A DNA stretch of 64,000 nt from Croceicoccus ponticola (GTDB lineage Bacteria > Pseudomonadota > Alphaproteobacteria > Sphingomonadales > Sphingomonadaceae): the NCBI RefSeq assembly GCF_004004515.1, contig NZ_RXOL01000006.1, positions 86,796-150,795 on the forward strand, in the 5' to 3' direction. A model generated the notes under the pieces. The model worked only from the letters and a program-made list of their open reading frames with translations. It had not been told where the DNA came from and made no database searches. This document shows, piece by piece, positions 51,363 to 61,367 of the stretch (the first letter of the stretch is position 1; the number at the start of each line of letters is the position of its first letter). The position numbers and the translations under genes were made by a program.

Positions 51363-54307
51363 TTCTCAAAGGGTCGAAAACGGGTCTCTTCGCGGCGGTA
51401 ATTTCCGCTGCGCTGCTGGCATCGTCATGCGCCAGCGTCCCCGCAAAGGTCGCACCTGCCACCACGGCGCCCGCCACCACTTCTCAAGGGTTGGTGGCGG
51501 TTCCGGCCCACGCGGTTCCAACGCAATCGGGACTGCTGCCGTTCGAACAGGTTCTGGCGCAAAGCGACGTGGCGCCCGATCCGGCGCTGCGTTTCGGCCG
51601 CCTCGACAACGGGCTTGCCTTCGTCATTCGCCGCAACGCCACGCCGCAGGGCACCGCCGAAGTGCGGCTGCGTTACGACGTCGGCTCGCTTGACGAAGCG
51701 GGCGACGAACAGGGCTTTGCCCATTTCGTCGAACACATGGCCTTCAACGGGTCGACCAATGTGCCCGAAGGCGAAATGATCGCCCTGCTCGAACGCAAGG
51801 GGTTGCAGTTCGGCGCCGACACCAATGCTTCGACCGGGCTTGAGGCGACGACCTACAAGCTCAGCCTGCCGAAGGCCGATGCCGAACTGCTCGACACCGC
51901 GCTGATGCTGATGCGCGAAACGGCGAGCGAGCTGACCTTCGCGCGCGCCGCGGTGGAGCGTGAAAAGGGCGTCGTCCTGTCCGAACGGCGCGACAGCTAC
52001 ACCTACAACTATGCTGACATGGTCGATCGTTTCGCCTTCGAATCGCCCGGCTTGCGCGTGGCGGACCGGTTGCCGATCGGCACGGCCGAAACCATTTCCG
52101 CCGCCACGGCAAAGGCGCTGCGCGCGTTCTGGACCCGCAGCTATCGCCCCGATCACGCCGTGCTGACCGTGGTCGGCGACTATCAGCCCGAAGAAGTCGA
52201 AGCCGCGATCCGCAAGCATTTCGCAAATTGGAAGGCGCAGACGCCGACCGTGCCCGAACGGCAATACGGGACGATCGACCCGGCCCGCAAACCGGCAGTC
52301 GACATTCACATCCACCCCGCCCTGCCAGAACGCATCAGCGCCACGCGCGAAGGCGAAGCGCAGCTTGAACCAGACACGATCGCATCGCGTCGGACGCAAG
52401 TGCTGCGCTGGCTCGGATATGCCGTCATCAATCGCCGCCTGATGCGGCTTGCAAGGCAGGAAGACCCGCCGTTCAAGTCGGCGGGGATCGGAACGGGCGA
52501 CCAGTTCCGCGTCGGCCGGATCACCCGGCTGATCGTCGACACACCCGAAGGCGGCTGGAAGCGCGGCATCGACGCCGCCGTCGGCGAATATCGCCGCGCT
52601 CTGGCCGGTGGTTTCAGCGAGGCAGAAATCGCCGAACAACTCGGCAAGCTGATCGCGATCTACGAAGATGCCGCGGCGGGAGAGGCGACGCGCACCAACC
52701 GCGAAGTGACCGACGACGTACTGAACCTGTTCGACGAAGGCGCCATTCCCGACCTGCCCAGCGCAACGCTGGCGAGCCTGCTGCCATTGCGCGACACGGC
52801 GACACCGGCTGCGGTGCTGGCCGCGCTGAACGAAGAAGCCCTGCCGCTCGACAATGCGATGCTGCGCTATTCGGGCCGGGCCGAACCTAAGGGCGGCGCG
52901 ACGGCCATTCGCGCAGCATGGGATGCCGCGATGAAGGCGCCGCTCGCCGCAATCGCCCCACCCGAAACGGGAGCGTTCGCCTATACCGATTTCGGCAAGC
53001 CCGGCACGGTCGCCGCCGACAGGCGCGATCCGGTATTCGGCATTCGCGAAGTGACCTTTGCCAACAACGTCCGGCTCAACATCAAGCAGACCGATCTCGA
53101 AACCGACAACGTGCTGGTACGCGTTTCGGTCGACGGCGGACAGTTGCTCGCCACGCGCGAAGATCCGCTGGCAGTCGAACTGGTGCCCAGCATTCCGGCC
53201 GGCGGGCTTGGCGAACATAGCGCCGACGACCTCGATTCGATCCTCGCCGGGCGCAACGTCGGCGTCGGGCTCGCCCCGTCTGGCGACGCCTTTGTCAGCA
53301 CGCGCGGCACGACCCCGCGCGATCTCGAAATGCAGCTCCGCCTCGTCACCGCCTTCCTGACCGATCCGGGCTGGCGACCAGAAGCGGTGTCGGCCTATCG
53401 CCGCGGCTTGCCCGATCGTTTTGCCCGCCTCGAAGCGACGTCGGGCGCATCGATCGGCACGCATCAGTTCGAAATCATTTCGGACGAAGACCCGCGCTAT
53501 ACGATGCACCCGCTCGCGGTTTACGAAGACCTCGATTTCGCGACATACCGCCCGCAAGTGCTCGACCGCTTTGCCAAGGGCGCGATCGAGATCGGCATCG
53601 TCGGCGACATCGCAGAGGATCAGGCCATCGCGCTGGTCGTCCGCACACTCGGCGCCTTGCCGATGCGTGAACCTGCGTTTCTCGACCGTCCAGCCGCGCG
53701 TCAGCGGACCTTTACCGAACGCCGCGGCCCTGTTTTCGTGCGTCATGGCGGCGAGCCGGACCAGGCCATGATCCGCGCCTTTTTCCCCACCACCGATGAC
53801 AGCGACCCGCTGCTGACCGCCCAGCTCGAGCTGCTGGAAAAGGTGGGACAAGTCGTGCTGAACGACGAATTGCGCGAAAAGCTGGGGCAGGCCTATTCGC
53901 CCGATGTCAGCAGCAGCATGAGCCGGACCTACCCCGGATTCGGCTTTTTCACCGTGACGGTAGGGGTTGAATTCGAAAAGCTTTCCGCCTCGCTCGCCGC
54001 GATCCATGCGGCAATGGCGGAACTGCGCGACGCGCCGGTTTCCGCCGATCTGCTGACCCGCGCACGCGAACCCTTGCTCGATCAGTACGACAACACCTTG
54101 AAACGCAACGCAGGTTGGCTGGGTCTGGTCGACCGCGCGCAAACCCAGGCCGACCGGCTCGAACGGTTCAAGGCTTACCGCTCGCGAACCGAAGCAATTT
54201 CGGCTCAGGATCTTCAGGCAGTTGCGCGCAAGTGGCTACCCGATGGTGGCGCGCTGGAGATTATCGCTATTCCCAAGGATGCTGTCTCTCCAGTAATTGG
54301 TAAGTAA
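51362..54307 (+). CDS. M16-family zinc peptidase, lipoprotein, unusual start
   Basis: Up to 981 residues. The frame opens at the purC stop and first reads LKGSKTGLFAAVISAALLAS then SCASVPAK, a full lipoprotein signal, but holds no ATG, GTG or TTG before TTG 51491, which would drop that signal. ATT 51362, overlapping the purC stop (TAATT), is the only start that keeps it whole. The body has two M16 halves: the zinc motif HFVEHMAFNG (HxxEH) and its distant Glu in ERDKGVV-like AAVEREKGVVLSERR, and a C-terminal half without zinc motif. Such proteins degrade peptides in the periplasm. The family is sure; the start is not. Confidence 0.85.
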   Translation: MLKGSKTGLFAAVISAALLASSCASVPAKVAPATTAPATTSQGLVAVPAHAVPTQSGLLPFEQVLAQSDVAPDPALRFGRLDNGLAFVIRRNATPQGTAEVRLRYDVGSLDEAGDEQGFAHFVEHMAFNGSTNVPEGEMIALLERKGLQFGADTNASTGLEATTYKLSLPKADAELLDTALMLMRETASELTFARAAVEREKGVVLSERRDSYTYNYADMVDRFAFESPGLRVADRLPIGTAETISAATAKALRAFWTRSYRPDHAVLTVVGDYQPEEVEAAIRKHFANWKAQTPTVPERQYGTIDPARKPAVDIHIHPALPERISATREGEAQLEPDTIASRRTQVLRWLGYAVINRRLMRLARQEDPPFKSAGIGTGDQFRVGRITRLIVDTPEGGWKRGIDAAVGEYRRALAGGFSEAEIAEQLGKLIAIYEDAAAGEATRTNREVTDDVLNLFDEGAIPDLPSATLASLLPLRDTATPAAVLAALNEEALPLDNAMLRYSGRAEPKGGATAIRAAWDAAMKAPLAAIAPPETGAFAYTDFGKPGTVAADRRDPVFGIREVTFANNVRLNIKQTDLETDNVLVRVSVDGGQLLATREDPLAVELVPSIPAGGLGEHSADDLDSILAGRNVGVGLAPSGDAFVSTRGTTPRDLEMQLRLVTAFLTDPGWRPEAVSAYRRGLPDRFARLEATSGASIGTHQFEIISDEDPRYTMHPLAVYEDLDFATYRPQVLDRFAKGAIEIGIVGDIAEDQAIALVVRTLGALPMREPAFLDRPAARQRTFTERRGPVFVRHGGEPDQAMIRAFFPTTDDSDPLLTAQLELLEKVGQVVLNDELREKLGQAYSPDVSSSMSRTYPGFGFFTVTVGVEFEKLSASLAAIHAAMAELRDAPVSADLLTRAREPLLDQYDNTLKRNAGWLGLVDRAQTQADRLERFKAYRSRTEAISAQDLQAVARKWLPDGGALEIIAIPKDAVSPVIGK

Positions 54308-54575
54308 AGTACCTGGCTATCTCAAAATATATGCAGGTAAGAATATTTCGGCTCTGCTGATATACCATTCTGATCGACGTTGGCACTAACTGTTACTGTG
54401 CTGTCTGCGGTGAATTGAGGTATGTTGATAACTTAGTATTTGCGAATATTAAGGAGGGGTTCATCGTCGGAAAACCGTTTGTCCCGCGTATCGCACGGCT
54501 CGTGGCGCTTGAGGTTGCGGCATCTGGCCCCTGCGGTGACAAGGCTCGCGGATTTCCACGGGAGACTTTATTACC

Positions 54576-54992
54576 ATGAAGAAATTGCTGACCGCCGCGA
54601 CCATTGTTGGCGCACTCGTTTCCGCCCCGGCGATGGCCGAAGCGCCGGCCGCCGCGGCCGCTGCCGAAGTCAGCGCCGATGCCGCCACGCCGATCACCGA
54701 TGCGGAACTCGACATGTTCGCCATCGCCGCGACGAAAGTGAACGACATCGCGCAGGACGCGGCGCTTTCCGCCGAAGCGAAGCAGGCCGCCATGGTGGCC
54801 GCCGTGCAGGGCAGCGGTCTCGATCCGGTGAAGTTCAACGACATCGCCACCAAGTCGCAGAGCGACGAAGCCATCAAGGGCCGTGTCGCCGAAGCATTCG
54901 CCCGTCGCCCCGCTCCCACCCCGGCCCCCGCAGCAACCGCCGATGCGGAAGTCGAAGCCGAAGCCGCGAACGGGGAACAGGCCGCCGGCTGA
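54576..54992 (+). CDS. Small exported DUF4168-like protein
   Basis: 138 residues: signal peptide MKKLLTAATIVGALVSAPAM ending AMA|EA, then Ala-rich linker, a helical DUF4168-type domain (ITDAELDMFAIAATKVNDIA, AVQGSGLDPVKFNDIATKSQ) and an acidic Ala/Pro/Glu-rich tail. The family is periplasmic and of unknown function. AT-rich DNA precedes it for about 270 bp with no other gene. A strong terminator follows at 55022-55053, so it is probably its own transcript within the purine row. Confidence 0.75.
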   Translation: MKKLLTAATIVGALVSAPAMAEAPAAAAAAEVSADAATPITDAELDMFAIAATKVNDIAQDAALSAEAKQAAMVAAVQGSGLDPVKFNDIATKSQSDEAIKGRVAEAFARRPAPTPAPAATADAEVEAEAANGEQAAG

Positions 54993-55021
54993 TCGCCTTT
55001 GGCACCTGCCAAAATGCAAAA

Positions 55022-55053
55022 GGGCTCCGGTCAGCAAGGCCGGGGCCCTTTTT
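55022..55053 (+). terminator. Intrinsic terminator after the DUF4168-like gene
   Basis: GGGCTCCGG (55022-55030) pairs with CCGGGGCCC (55040-55048) with one mismatch and a 9-nt loop, followed by TTTTT (55049-55053). It lies 30 bases after the stop and cuts the gene off from purS. Confidence 0.85.
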
Positions 55054-55193
55054 ATTGGGCGAAAGGTGCCATTTCCCCCGCCCTTCGCTTGTGCGAAAAG
55101 CGCGTTGAGGGCATAGGCGCGCACGAATCCGCATTGCGCGGGCCAATTGCGAAACACGCCCGGCCCGACACACACTTGCGAAAGGCGCTTTCG

Positions 55194-55427
55194 ATGAAGG
55201 TCAACGTCCACGTCAGTCTGAAGCCCGGCGTGCTCGATCCTCAGGGCCGCGCGATCCACCACGCGCTCGAAGGGCTTGGCTTTGCTGGCGTGAACGATGT
55301 GCGCGCCGGTCGCCTGATCGAGCTCGACGTCGCCGACGACACCAGCGATGCCGCGCTGGACGACATGTGCCGCAAGCTGCTCGCCAACATGGTCATCGAA
55401 AACTACCGCATCGAAAAGGTGGGCTGA
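55194..55427 (+). CDS. purS: Phosphoribosylformylglycinamidine synthase subunit PurS
   Basis: 77 residues, MKVNVHVSLKPGVLDPQGRA, then HHALEGLGFAGVNDVRAGRL and the end MVIENYRIEKVG: the complete small subunit of the three-part FGAM synthase (PurS-PurQ-PurL). It starts at ATG 55194 after the terminator and is followed by purQ after 3 bp. purL is not in the window. Confidence 0.95.
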   Translation: MKVNVHVSLKPGVLDPQGRAIHHALEGLGFAGVNDVRAGRLIELDVADDTSDAALDDMCRKLLANMVIENYRIEKVG

Positions 55428-55430
55428 ACC

Positions 55431-56108
55431 ATGGCTTTCACCGCCGGCGTCATCACCTTCCCCGGTTCCAACTGCGACCGCGACATGGCGGTGGCGATAG
55501 AGGCGGTTTCGGGCAAACCCGCCGCCCGGATCTGGCACGGCGACGCCGCCCTGCCCGATCGCATCGATTTCATCGCGGTACCGGGCGGGTTCTCCTATGG
55601 CGATTACCTGCGTTCGGGCGCGATGGCGGCGAAAAGCCCGATCATGCGCGCCGTTGCCGAAGCGGCGGGCCGCGGAGTACCGGTGCTAGGCGTGTGCAAC
55701 GGGTTTCAGGTGTTGACCGAAACCGGCCTTTTGCCCGGCGCGCTGATGCGCAACGCGGGCATCCACTTCGTCTGCCGCGAAGTGCCGCTGGTCGTCGGCA
55801 ACAACCAGTCGCTGTTCACCGCGAAATACGAAGCGGGTCAGGAAATCGTCATCCCCGTCGCCCACCACGACGGCAACTATTATGCCGACGACGCGATGCT
55901 GGACAGGCTTGAAGGCGAAGGCCGCGTGGTGTTCCGCTATGTCGAAAACCCCAACGGTTCGGCCCGCGACATCGCAGGCGTACTGAACGATGCGGGCAAC
56001 GTGCTGGGCATGATGCCGCACCCCGAACGCATGATCGAACCGGCCCACGGCGGCACCGACGGCCGCGCTCTGTTTGAGAGCGTGTTCGAAGGCCTTTCCG
56101 TCGCCTGA
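55431..56108 (+). CDS. purQ: Phosphoribosylformylglycinamidine synthase glutaminase PurQ
   Basis: 225-residue class I glutamine amidotransferase that delivers ammonia for FGAM formation. The catalytic Cys is in [12 protein letters not shown], and the His/Glu pair is in [21 protein letters not shown] is the usual start. It is 3 bp after purS and forms the same complex. Length is typical of the stand-alone PurQ. Confidence 0.96.
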   Translation: MAFTAGVITFPGSNCDRDMAVAIEAVSGKPAARIWHGDAALPDRIDFIAVPGGFSYGDYLRSGAMAAKSPIMRAVAEAAGRGVPVLGVCNGFQVLTETGLLPGALMRNAGIHFVCREVPLVVGNNQSLFTAKYEAGQEIVIPVAHHDGNYYADDAMLDRLEGEGRVVFRYVENPNGSARDIAGVLNDAGNVLGMMPHPERMIEPAHGGTDGRALFESVFEGLSVA

Positions 56109-56121
56109 TCCTGCCGCCGGG

Positions 56122-56499
56122 ATGATCGCCCGGCTGAAGTCATGGGCCCGATCGCTGAAACGCGACGTGATCGCGCTGTGGCTCGCCGCCCGCGATCCGC
56201 GCGTGCCATGGGTGGCCAAACTGCTCGCCGGTGCGGTCGCCGCCTATGCGCTGTCGCCCATCGACCTGATCCCCGATTTCATTCCCGTGCTGGGCCTGCT
56301 GGACGACGTGCTGATCGTGCCTGCGGGCATATGGCTTGCCCTGCGCCTGATTCCCCCGCCCGTCATGGCCGATTTGCGCGAACGGGCAGCGGATACGACC
56401 CGGCCCCGGTCGCGCGCAGGGTTGATCGCGGTCGTCGCGATCTGGGTGCTGGCGGCGCTGGGATGCGCAGCCGCGTTCGGGATGAACTTCGGCCTGTAA
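56122..56499 (+). CDS. YkvA/DUF1232-family membrane protein
   Basis: 125 residues. The DUF1232 signature is clear: [20 protein letters not shown] then [20 protein letters not shown]; two or three hydrophobic helices, with a last one at [17 protein letters not shown]. The function is unknown. ATG 56122 lies 13 bp after purQ and is probably co-transcribed with it. It is convergent with the VIT-family gene. Confidence 0.85.
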   Translation: MIARLKSWARSLKRDVIALWLAARDPRVPWVAKLLAGAVAAYALSPIDLIPDFIPVLGLLDDVLIVPAGIWLALRLIPPPVMADLRERAADTTRPRSRAGLIAVVAIWVLAALGCAAAFGMNFGL

Positions 56500-56523
56500 C
56501 GAGCGTCCTCGCCGCGCCCGTCA

Positions 56524-57228
56524 CTATCCCACCACTGCGCCAAAGGCCCGGCCCACAACCGCGGTCACGATCATGGCCAGCGCGCCCCAGAAGCTCACGC
56601 GAAGGATCGACGGCGCCAAAGGTGCGCCGCCCGCCTTAGCGCCCAGTGCACCCAGAACGGCAAGGCAGACGAGCGAGACCACGGCCACCACGGGGACAAG
56701 CATGTGGACCGGCACGAACGGAACGACGAGCAATGGCGCCGCCGCGCCCACGGTAAAGGTCAGGGCGGATGCGATGGCCGCCTGCAGGGGTCTTGCCGTC
56801 GTCGCATCCGAAATGCCCAATTCGTCGCGGGCATGGGCGGCAAGCGCGTCGTGCGCCATCATCTGTTCGGCGACCGCGATCGCGGTTTCCCGATTGACGC
56901 CCCGGTCTTCATAGACCTTGGCAAGCTCATCCCGTTCGAAATCGGGCTGTTCGGCAAGTTCGCGCCTTTCACGGGCAAGATCGGCCTTTTCAGTGTCGGA
57001 TTGCGAACTGACGGAAACATATTCACCGGCCGCCATCGACATCGCGCCCGCAAACAACGCTGCCATGCCCGCGATCAGCACGGCGCTGCGGCTGCCATCG
57101 GCAGCGGCGACCCCGACGATCAGGCTGGCCGTGGAAACGATGCCGTCGTTCGCGCCCATGACAGCGGCGCGAAGCCAGCCGATCCGCGATGTCGCATGGC
57201 TTTCGGTGTGGACGTGAAGTCGGCTCAT
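56524..57228 (-). CDS. VIT-family metal transporter
   Basis: 234 residues of the CCC1/VIT1 group (iron or manganese carriers). The start LRAAVMGANDGIVSTASLIV and GAMSMAAGEYVSVSSQSDTE are the membrane signatures, and the soluble helical part in the middle (residues 75-140, Glu-rich) is the metal-binding hook. The C-terminus has two to three more helices. ATG 57228. In bacteria such proteins often export or buffer iron. No partner gene is seen. Confidence 0.88.
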   Translation of the reverse strand: MSRLHVHTESHATSRIGWLRAAVMGANDGIVSTASLIVGVAAADGSRSAVLIAGMAALFAGAMSMAAGEYVSVSSQSDTEKADLARERRELAEQPDFERDELAKVYEDRGVNRETAIAVAEQMMAHDALAAHARDELGISDATTARPLQAAIASALTFTVGAAAPLLVVPFVPVHMLVPVVAVVSLVCLAVLGALGAKAGGAPLAPSILRVSFWGALAMIVTAVVGRAFGAVVG

Positions 57229-57585
57229 GGTCAGGCTCCGGCTGTCCTTCGGGATATCGACCCGTTTGGCATGCGATCCGCCTGCACCTTACTATCATGC
57301 CGCCATTGTGCCAAATTCCGTGACCGCCAGCGGGTTATGCGATTGTCTCGACTTGGCCCCGACCGGTGGTACAACCGGTGTGGCATATGGGGCGTGGGTA
57401 CATGGGCGACAGTCGGACAGCGGTGGCGCAACGCAAGGGCTGGCGTTCTTTGCATGGGTCGCGCTTTTCGTCGTGCAGACCCAGCTGGTCCGGGCGGGCA
57501 ACGGGGCCGCACCGCACGATAACTGAAACGCGGAGCCGCGCATTGCGGTTTGCCCGCCGGCGTCCGACGAGTTAGGTCCGTGGGC
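57229..57585. other. 357-bp gap without a convincing gene
   Basis: One frame is open at 57227-57526 and holds a hydrophobic run (GLAFFAWVALFVVQTQLV), but start, ribosome site and composition do not support a gene, and I know no relative. The region separates divergent VIT and ChaA genes and should hold both promoters. Confidence 0.4.
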
Positions 57586-58689
57586 ATGCGCCCGCTTGCC
57601 CTCCTGCCCATCGTCGTGCCGCTGCTCGCGGCGCTCGTCGCCATCCTGTCGATGGCCGAGCTGTCGCCGGTCCTGCTCACCGGGCTGGTGCTGGGCGGCA
57701 CGGTCATGGCGGCGGTCCACCATGCCGAAGTCATCGCGCACCGGGTCGGCGAGCCGTTCGGCACGCTCATTCTCGCGCTCTCCGTCACGGTGCTCGAAGT
57801 GGGGCTGATCGTCACCCTGATGCTCGGATCGGCGGAAGGATCGGCGACGCTGGCGCGCGACACGGTGATCGCGGCGGTGATGATCATCCTCAACCTGCTG
57901 CTCGGCGTCTGCCTGCTGATCGGCGGGTTGAAGCATCACGAGCAGGACTTCCAGCAGACCGGCGTCAGCGCCGCGCTGGCGGTGCTGTCGGCGCTGACGG
58001 TGCTGAGCCTCGTGCTGCCCAACTACACCGTCACCGAGCCCGGCCCGGTCTATGCCGTACCGCAGCTCATCTTTGTCGCGGTGGTCTCGCTGATCCTCTA
58101 CGGCACCTTCGTCATGGTGCAGACCGTGCGGCATCGCGACTACTTCCTGCGACCCGAACCCGATGTGGCGGCTGGCGACGAAGCGGGCAAAGGCGCCGTG
58201 GCGGACGACGACCATGTTGACGCGCACGTCTCGAACCGCGGCGCGCTCGTTTCCGCGGCCTTGCTGATCGTTAGCCTCGGCGCAGTCGTGCTGCTCGCCA
58301 AGGCGCTGTCGAAACCGCTGAACGAGGCAGTGGCCGCCGCCGGAATGCCCAAGGCGCTGGTCGGCGTGGTCATCGCCGCGCTGGTGCTGGCCCCCGAAGG
58401 CATCGCCGCCACGCGCGCGGCGCTCGCCAACCGGTTGCAGACCAGCATCAACCTCGCGCTGGGATCGGCGCTCGCCACCATTGGGCTGACCATCCCGGCG
58501 GTGGCGGTGGTGTCGATCATGATCGACCTGCCGATCGCGCTCGGCCTCACCGGCAAGGGCACGGTCCTGCTGCTGCTGACGCTGCTGGTCACGACGCAGT
58601 CGCTGGCGACGGGGCGGACGACGGTGCTGCAAGGCATGGTCCACCTGGTGATCTTCGGCGTCTACCTGTTCACCACCGTGGTGCCCTAG
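57586..58689 (+). CDS. ChaA-type Ca2+(Na+)/H+ antiporter
   Basis: 367 residues, eleven or so helices. Two CaCA-superfamily alpha repeats are visible: GEPFGTLILALSVTVLEVGL with Glu in the first half, and ALVLAPEGIAATRAALANRL with Pro-Glu-Gly in the second. An acidic/His-rich cytoplasmic loop (GKGAVADDDHVDAHVSNRGA) joins them. ChaA proteins export calcium, sodium or potassium in exchange for protons. ATG 57586; GTG 57580 is possible. Confidence 0.9.
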   Translation: MRPLALLPIVVPLLAALVAILSMAELSPVLLTGLVLGGTVMAAVHHAEVIAHRVGEPFGTLILALSVTVLEVGLIVTLMLGSAEGSATLARDTVIAAVMIILNLLLGVCLLIGGLKHHEQDFQQTGVSAALAVLSALTVLSLVLPNYTVTEPGPVYAVPQLIFVAVVSLILYGTFVMVQTVRHRDYFLRPEPDVAAGDEAGKGAVADDDHVDAHVSNRGALVSAALLIVSLGAVVLLAKALSKPLNEAVAAAGMPKALVGVVIAALVLAPEGIAATRAALANRLQTSINLALGSALATIGLTIPAVAVVSIMIDLPIALGLTGKGTVLLLLTLLVTTQSLATGRTTVLQGMVHLVIFGVYLFTTVVP

Positions 58690-58839
58690 CGGCGCAGGAA
58701 AAACGCTGTCCTACATGGCGGCGCGGCGCCATCCTGCGCGCGGCTGTTTGTCATCGTCAAAAAGCGCTTCTCCCGGCAGGCGTCGCCTGTCACCCCGGGC
58801 CAGAACCCCAGCGATCGCGACGGATCGCGAGGGGACGGG

Positions 58840-58869
58840 AGGGTGACACGATGTCGCCTTTGTCACCCT
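58840..58869. repeat. Inverted repeat between convergent chaA-like and GGDEF/EAL genes
   Basis: AGGGTGACA (58840-58848) and TGTCACCCT (58861-58869) are perfect reverse complements with a 12-nt loop. There is no T-tract, but the position just before the end of both genes suits a shared RNA hairpin that limits read-through. A third copy of the arm (TGTCACCCC) lies at 58789-58797. Confidence 0.4.
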
Positions 58870-58884
58870 ATGCGTTTACGCCGG

Positions 58885-61281
58885 TTACGCGAACTTGCGG
58901 TCGGCAACCCGGGTCAGCAAGGCCGCCGCTTCCATCGCGGGCATGGGCCGGCCGAACAGGAAGCCCTGGATCTTGGTGCAGCCCAGCTGGCGGATGCGTT
59001 CGAGCTCGCGCTCGCTTTCCACGCCTTCTGCAGTGGTCGTCATGCCCAGCGCATCGGCCATGGCGACGACGGCGCGAATGATCGCGAGCGATTCCGGGCT
59101 ATCCTTCGCCGCGCCCTGCACGAAGCTGCGGTCGATCTTGATCGTGGTGAAACGGTTGTTGCGCAGATAGCCCAACGACGAATAGCCGGTGCCGAAATCG
59201 TCGAGCGCGATGCCGCAACCCAGCGACTGGATCTGGCTCAGCGTGTTCTGCGCCGCGCCGCCATCGCGCAGGAAGATCGATTCGGTCACTTCCAGCTCCA
59301 GCCGCTCCGCCGAAAGCCCGCTGCTGGCGAGTGCCGACACGACCGTGCTCGCAAAACTGGCGTCGAGCATCTGTTCGGCAGACACGTTGACCGCGATCTT
59401 GATGTTGCTGGGCCAGCGCGATGCTTCCTCGCAAGCCCGCCGCAGCGCCCATTCGCCGATCGGCACGATCAGCCGCGTGTCTTCGGCAATAGGGATGAAC
59501 TTGGCCGGGCTGATCGATCCGAACTCGGCGGAATTCCAGCGCAGCAGAGCCTCGAAGCTCATGATCTGCTCGCTCTCCGCATCAACGACGGGCTGATAGT
59601 TCAGCGTCAATTCGTCGCGTTCAAGAGCATGGCGCAGCGCGAATTCCAGCTTGCGGCGTTCCTCGGCATGGGCGTGCATCTGCGGTTCGTAGGCGAAGTG
59701 GCTGCCGCCGCCCTCGTCCTTGGACCGATAGAGCGCGAGGTCGGCGTTGCGCATCAGGGTTTCGACCGTGCGCGCATCGCGCGGACCGACGGCGGAACCG
59801 ACCGATGCTCCGACATAGAGCGTGTGGTGGTCGACGTCGTAGGGTTTCGACAGGACGTCGATGATCGCGTGGGCCATCCGGTCCACGGCATTGCGGTCGT
59901 TCACGTCGGCCATGACCACGGCGAATTCGTCCCCGCCCAGTCGTCCGCAAGTGTCATGCTGACCCATCAGAACGCGCAGCCGACGCGAAACCTGCGCCAG
60001 CAATTCGTCGCCGATCTGGTGGCCCAGCGTATCGTTGACTGCCTTGAACCGGTCGAGGTCGATCATCAGAAACGCGCAACGGGTGCGCCACTGTTCGGCC
60101 CGCTGCAAGGCATTGCCCAGCGCTTCGGTCAACATCATGCGGTTCGGCAAGCCGGTAAGTTGGTCGTACCGGGCGAGCTGCGCGATCTTCTCTGCGCTCT
60201 CACGCTGTTCGGTAACGTCCGATCCGACGCCGCGAAAACCTGAAAACAGGCCATGCTCGTCGTGCTTGGGCGTGCCCGAAAGTTCCCACCACCGATTACG
60301 TCCGCCGACGCTGACGCGAACCATCAGGTTCGAAAACGATTCGCGGCGCTTCAACCGCTCGGCAAGATCGCGCAACGACGACGGCAACGCACCGGTTTCC
60401 CATCCCTCGCCCGCGATCAGGCGCAGCATGGGCTGGCCGTCCGCTTCGTGCGAATGCATCTGCAGCGCATGCGCGAAACGCGGCGAAACACCGCGCACCC
60501 TGCGCGAACTGTCGACGCTCCACAGCCAGTCGGCGCTGTTTTCCTCAAACTCGTGCAGCAGCAGCGAGACGGTTTCAGCCTTTTCGGCAAGGCTCGCTTC
60601 GGTCAGGCGAAGCCGTAGGTAAAGGCGAGAAAGAGCCAGCGCACCGCCCGCGATCACCGCGCTGAACGCAAGTTGCGCAGCGGCGGCCAGGAAATCGCCA
60701 TTGATCGCCGGGCCGATCGCACCGCCCACGCCGAACATGCCAATAAAGACCATCGCGGCAGTCGGCACGACCGACAGCGACAGCACGAAGACGCCGACCA
60801 ACATGACCATGACGGCATATTGCGGCGCGCTGCCGGTGCTGAGCGTGTCGGGAAAGATGATCATCGGCGCGGCCCACAGCGCTCCTGCAAGACCCACCGT
60901 CATCAGGTGGCTGCGCAATTCGTCGGCGGAAAGCTGACGCCGTTCCGCGTCGGCGAAGGTGCCTTCGATGCGCATCAGCGCCAGCGCCATCACGACGACA
61001 AGAACGAACCAGCCGCCCACGATCATGCCGCCAGCGGCAGTTTTCCAGATCGAAATGGCCGGAAGCGATGCCGCGACGAAAACCGCAAAACGCAGCCATG
61101 CCCCACGCGCCAGCGCCCCGTATTGCAAGCCAACCAGACGGCCGGGCTTTTCATCGCCACCGAGCAACTTGCCGAATATGCGAGCCGCTATGCCCGGACG
61201 TCCTTCGAGCACGAAGGCATCTCCGAGTTCCTGCGGTGTTGCGGGTGAAGCGCCCTTGCGCGATAGGAGTGAGCCCAACAT
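58885..61281 (-). CDS. Membrane-bound GGDEF/EAL c-di-GMP protein with PAS domain
   Basis: 798 residues. The first ~230 hold a short cytoplasmic part and five to six membrane helices; residues ~245-365 form a PAS/PAC sensor (SADWLWSVDSSRRVRGVSPR, GFRGVGSDVTEQRE); ~375-535 a diguanylate cyclase domain with intact active site (CGRLGGDEFAVV); ~550-795 an EAL phosphodiesterase domain (SFEALLRW, ESIFLRDGG, DDFGTGYSSL). Both enzyme sites look complete, so net activity cannot be told. It stands alone, ahead of purU on the same strand. Confidence 0.92.
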   Translation of the reverse strand: MLGSLLSRKGASPATPQELGDAFVLEGRPGIAARIFGKLLGGDEKPGRLVGLQYGALARGAWLRFAVFVAASLPAISIWKTAAGGMIVGGWFVLVVVMALALMRIEGTFADAERRQLSADELRSHLMTVGLAGALWAAPMIIFPDTLSTGSAPQYAVMVMLVGVFVLSLSVVPTAAMVFIGMFGVGGAIGPAINGDFLAAAAQLAFSAVIAGGALALSRLYLRLRLTEASLAEKAETVSLLLHEFEENSADWLWSVDSSRRVRGVSPRFAHALQMHSHEADGQPMLRLIAGEGWETGALPSSLRDLAERLKRRESFSNLMVRVSVGGRNRWWELSGTPKHDEHGLFSGFRGVGSDVTEQRESAEKIAQLARYDQLTGLPNRMMLTEALGNALQRAEQWRTRCAFLMIDLDRFKAVNDTLGHQIGDELLAQVSRRLRVLMGQHDTCGRLGGDEFAVVMADVNDRNAVDRMAHAIIDVLSKPYDVDHHTLYVGASVGSAVGPRDARTVETLMRNADLALYRSKDEGGGSHFAYEPQMHAHAEERRKLEFALRHALERDELTLNYQPVVDAESEQIMSFEALLRWNSAEFGSISPAKFIPIAEDTRLIVPIGEWALRRACEEASRWPSNIKIAVNVSAEQMLDASFASTVVSALASSGLSAERLELEVTESIFLRDGGAAQNTLSQIQSLGCGIALDDFGTGYSSLGYLRNNRFTTIKIDRSFVQGAAKDSPESLAIIRAVVAMADALGMTTTAEGVESERELERIRQLGCTKIQGFLFGRPMPAMEAAALLTRVADRKFA

Positions 61282-61367
61282 GGCATCAGGCTAAAGCGAA
61301 CAGGGTTTATTATCGGTAAACACTGCGCAGTTAGATTAAGCCTCCCGCGAAACCAGCGTCGCCTCGT

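Noticed and set aside
51425..54142. 905-codon minus-strand frame opposite the M16 peptidase
   Set aside because: Shadow frame without domains; the plus strand has the intact HxxEH peptidase.
57227..57526. 99-codon frame with one hydrophobic run
   Set aside because: No ribosome site, first ~40 residues overlap the VIT upstream region, no recognised relatives; too weak to call.
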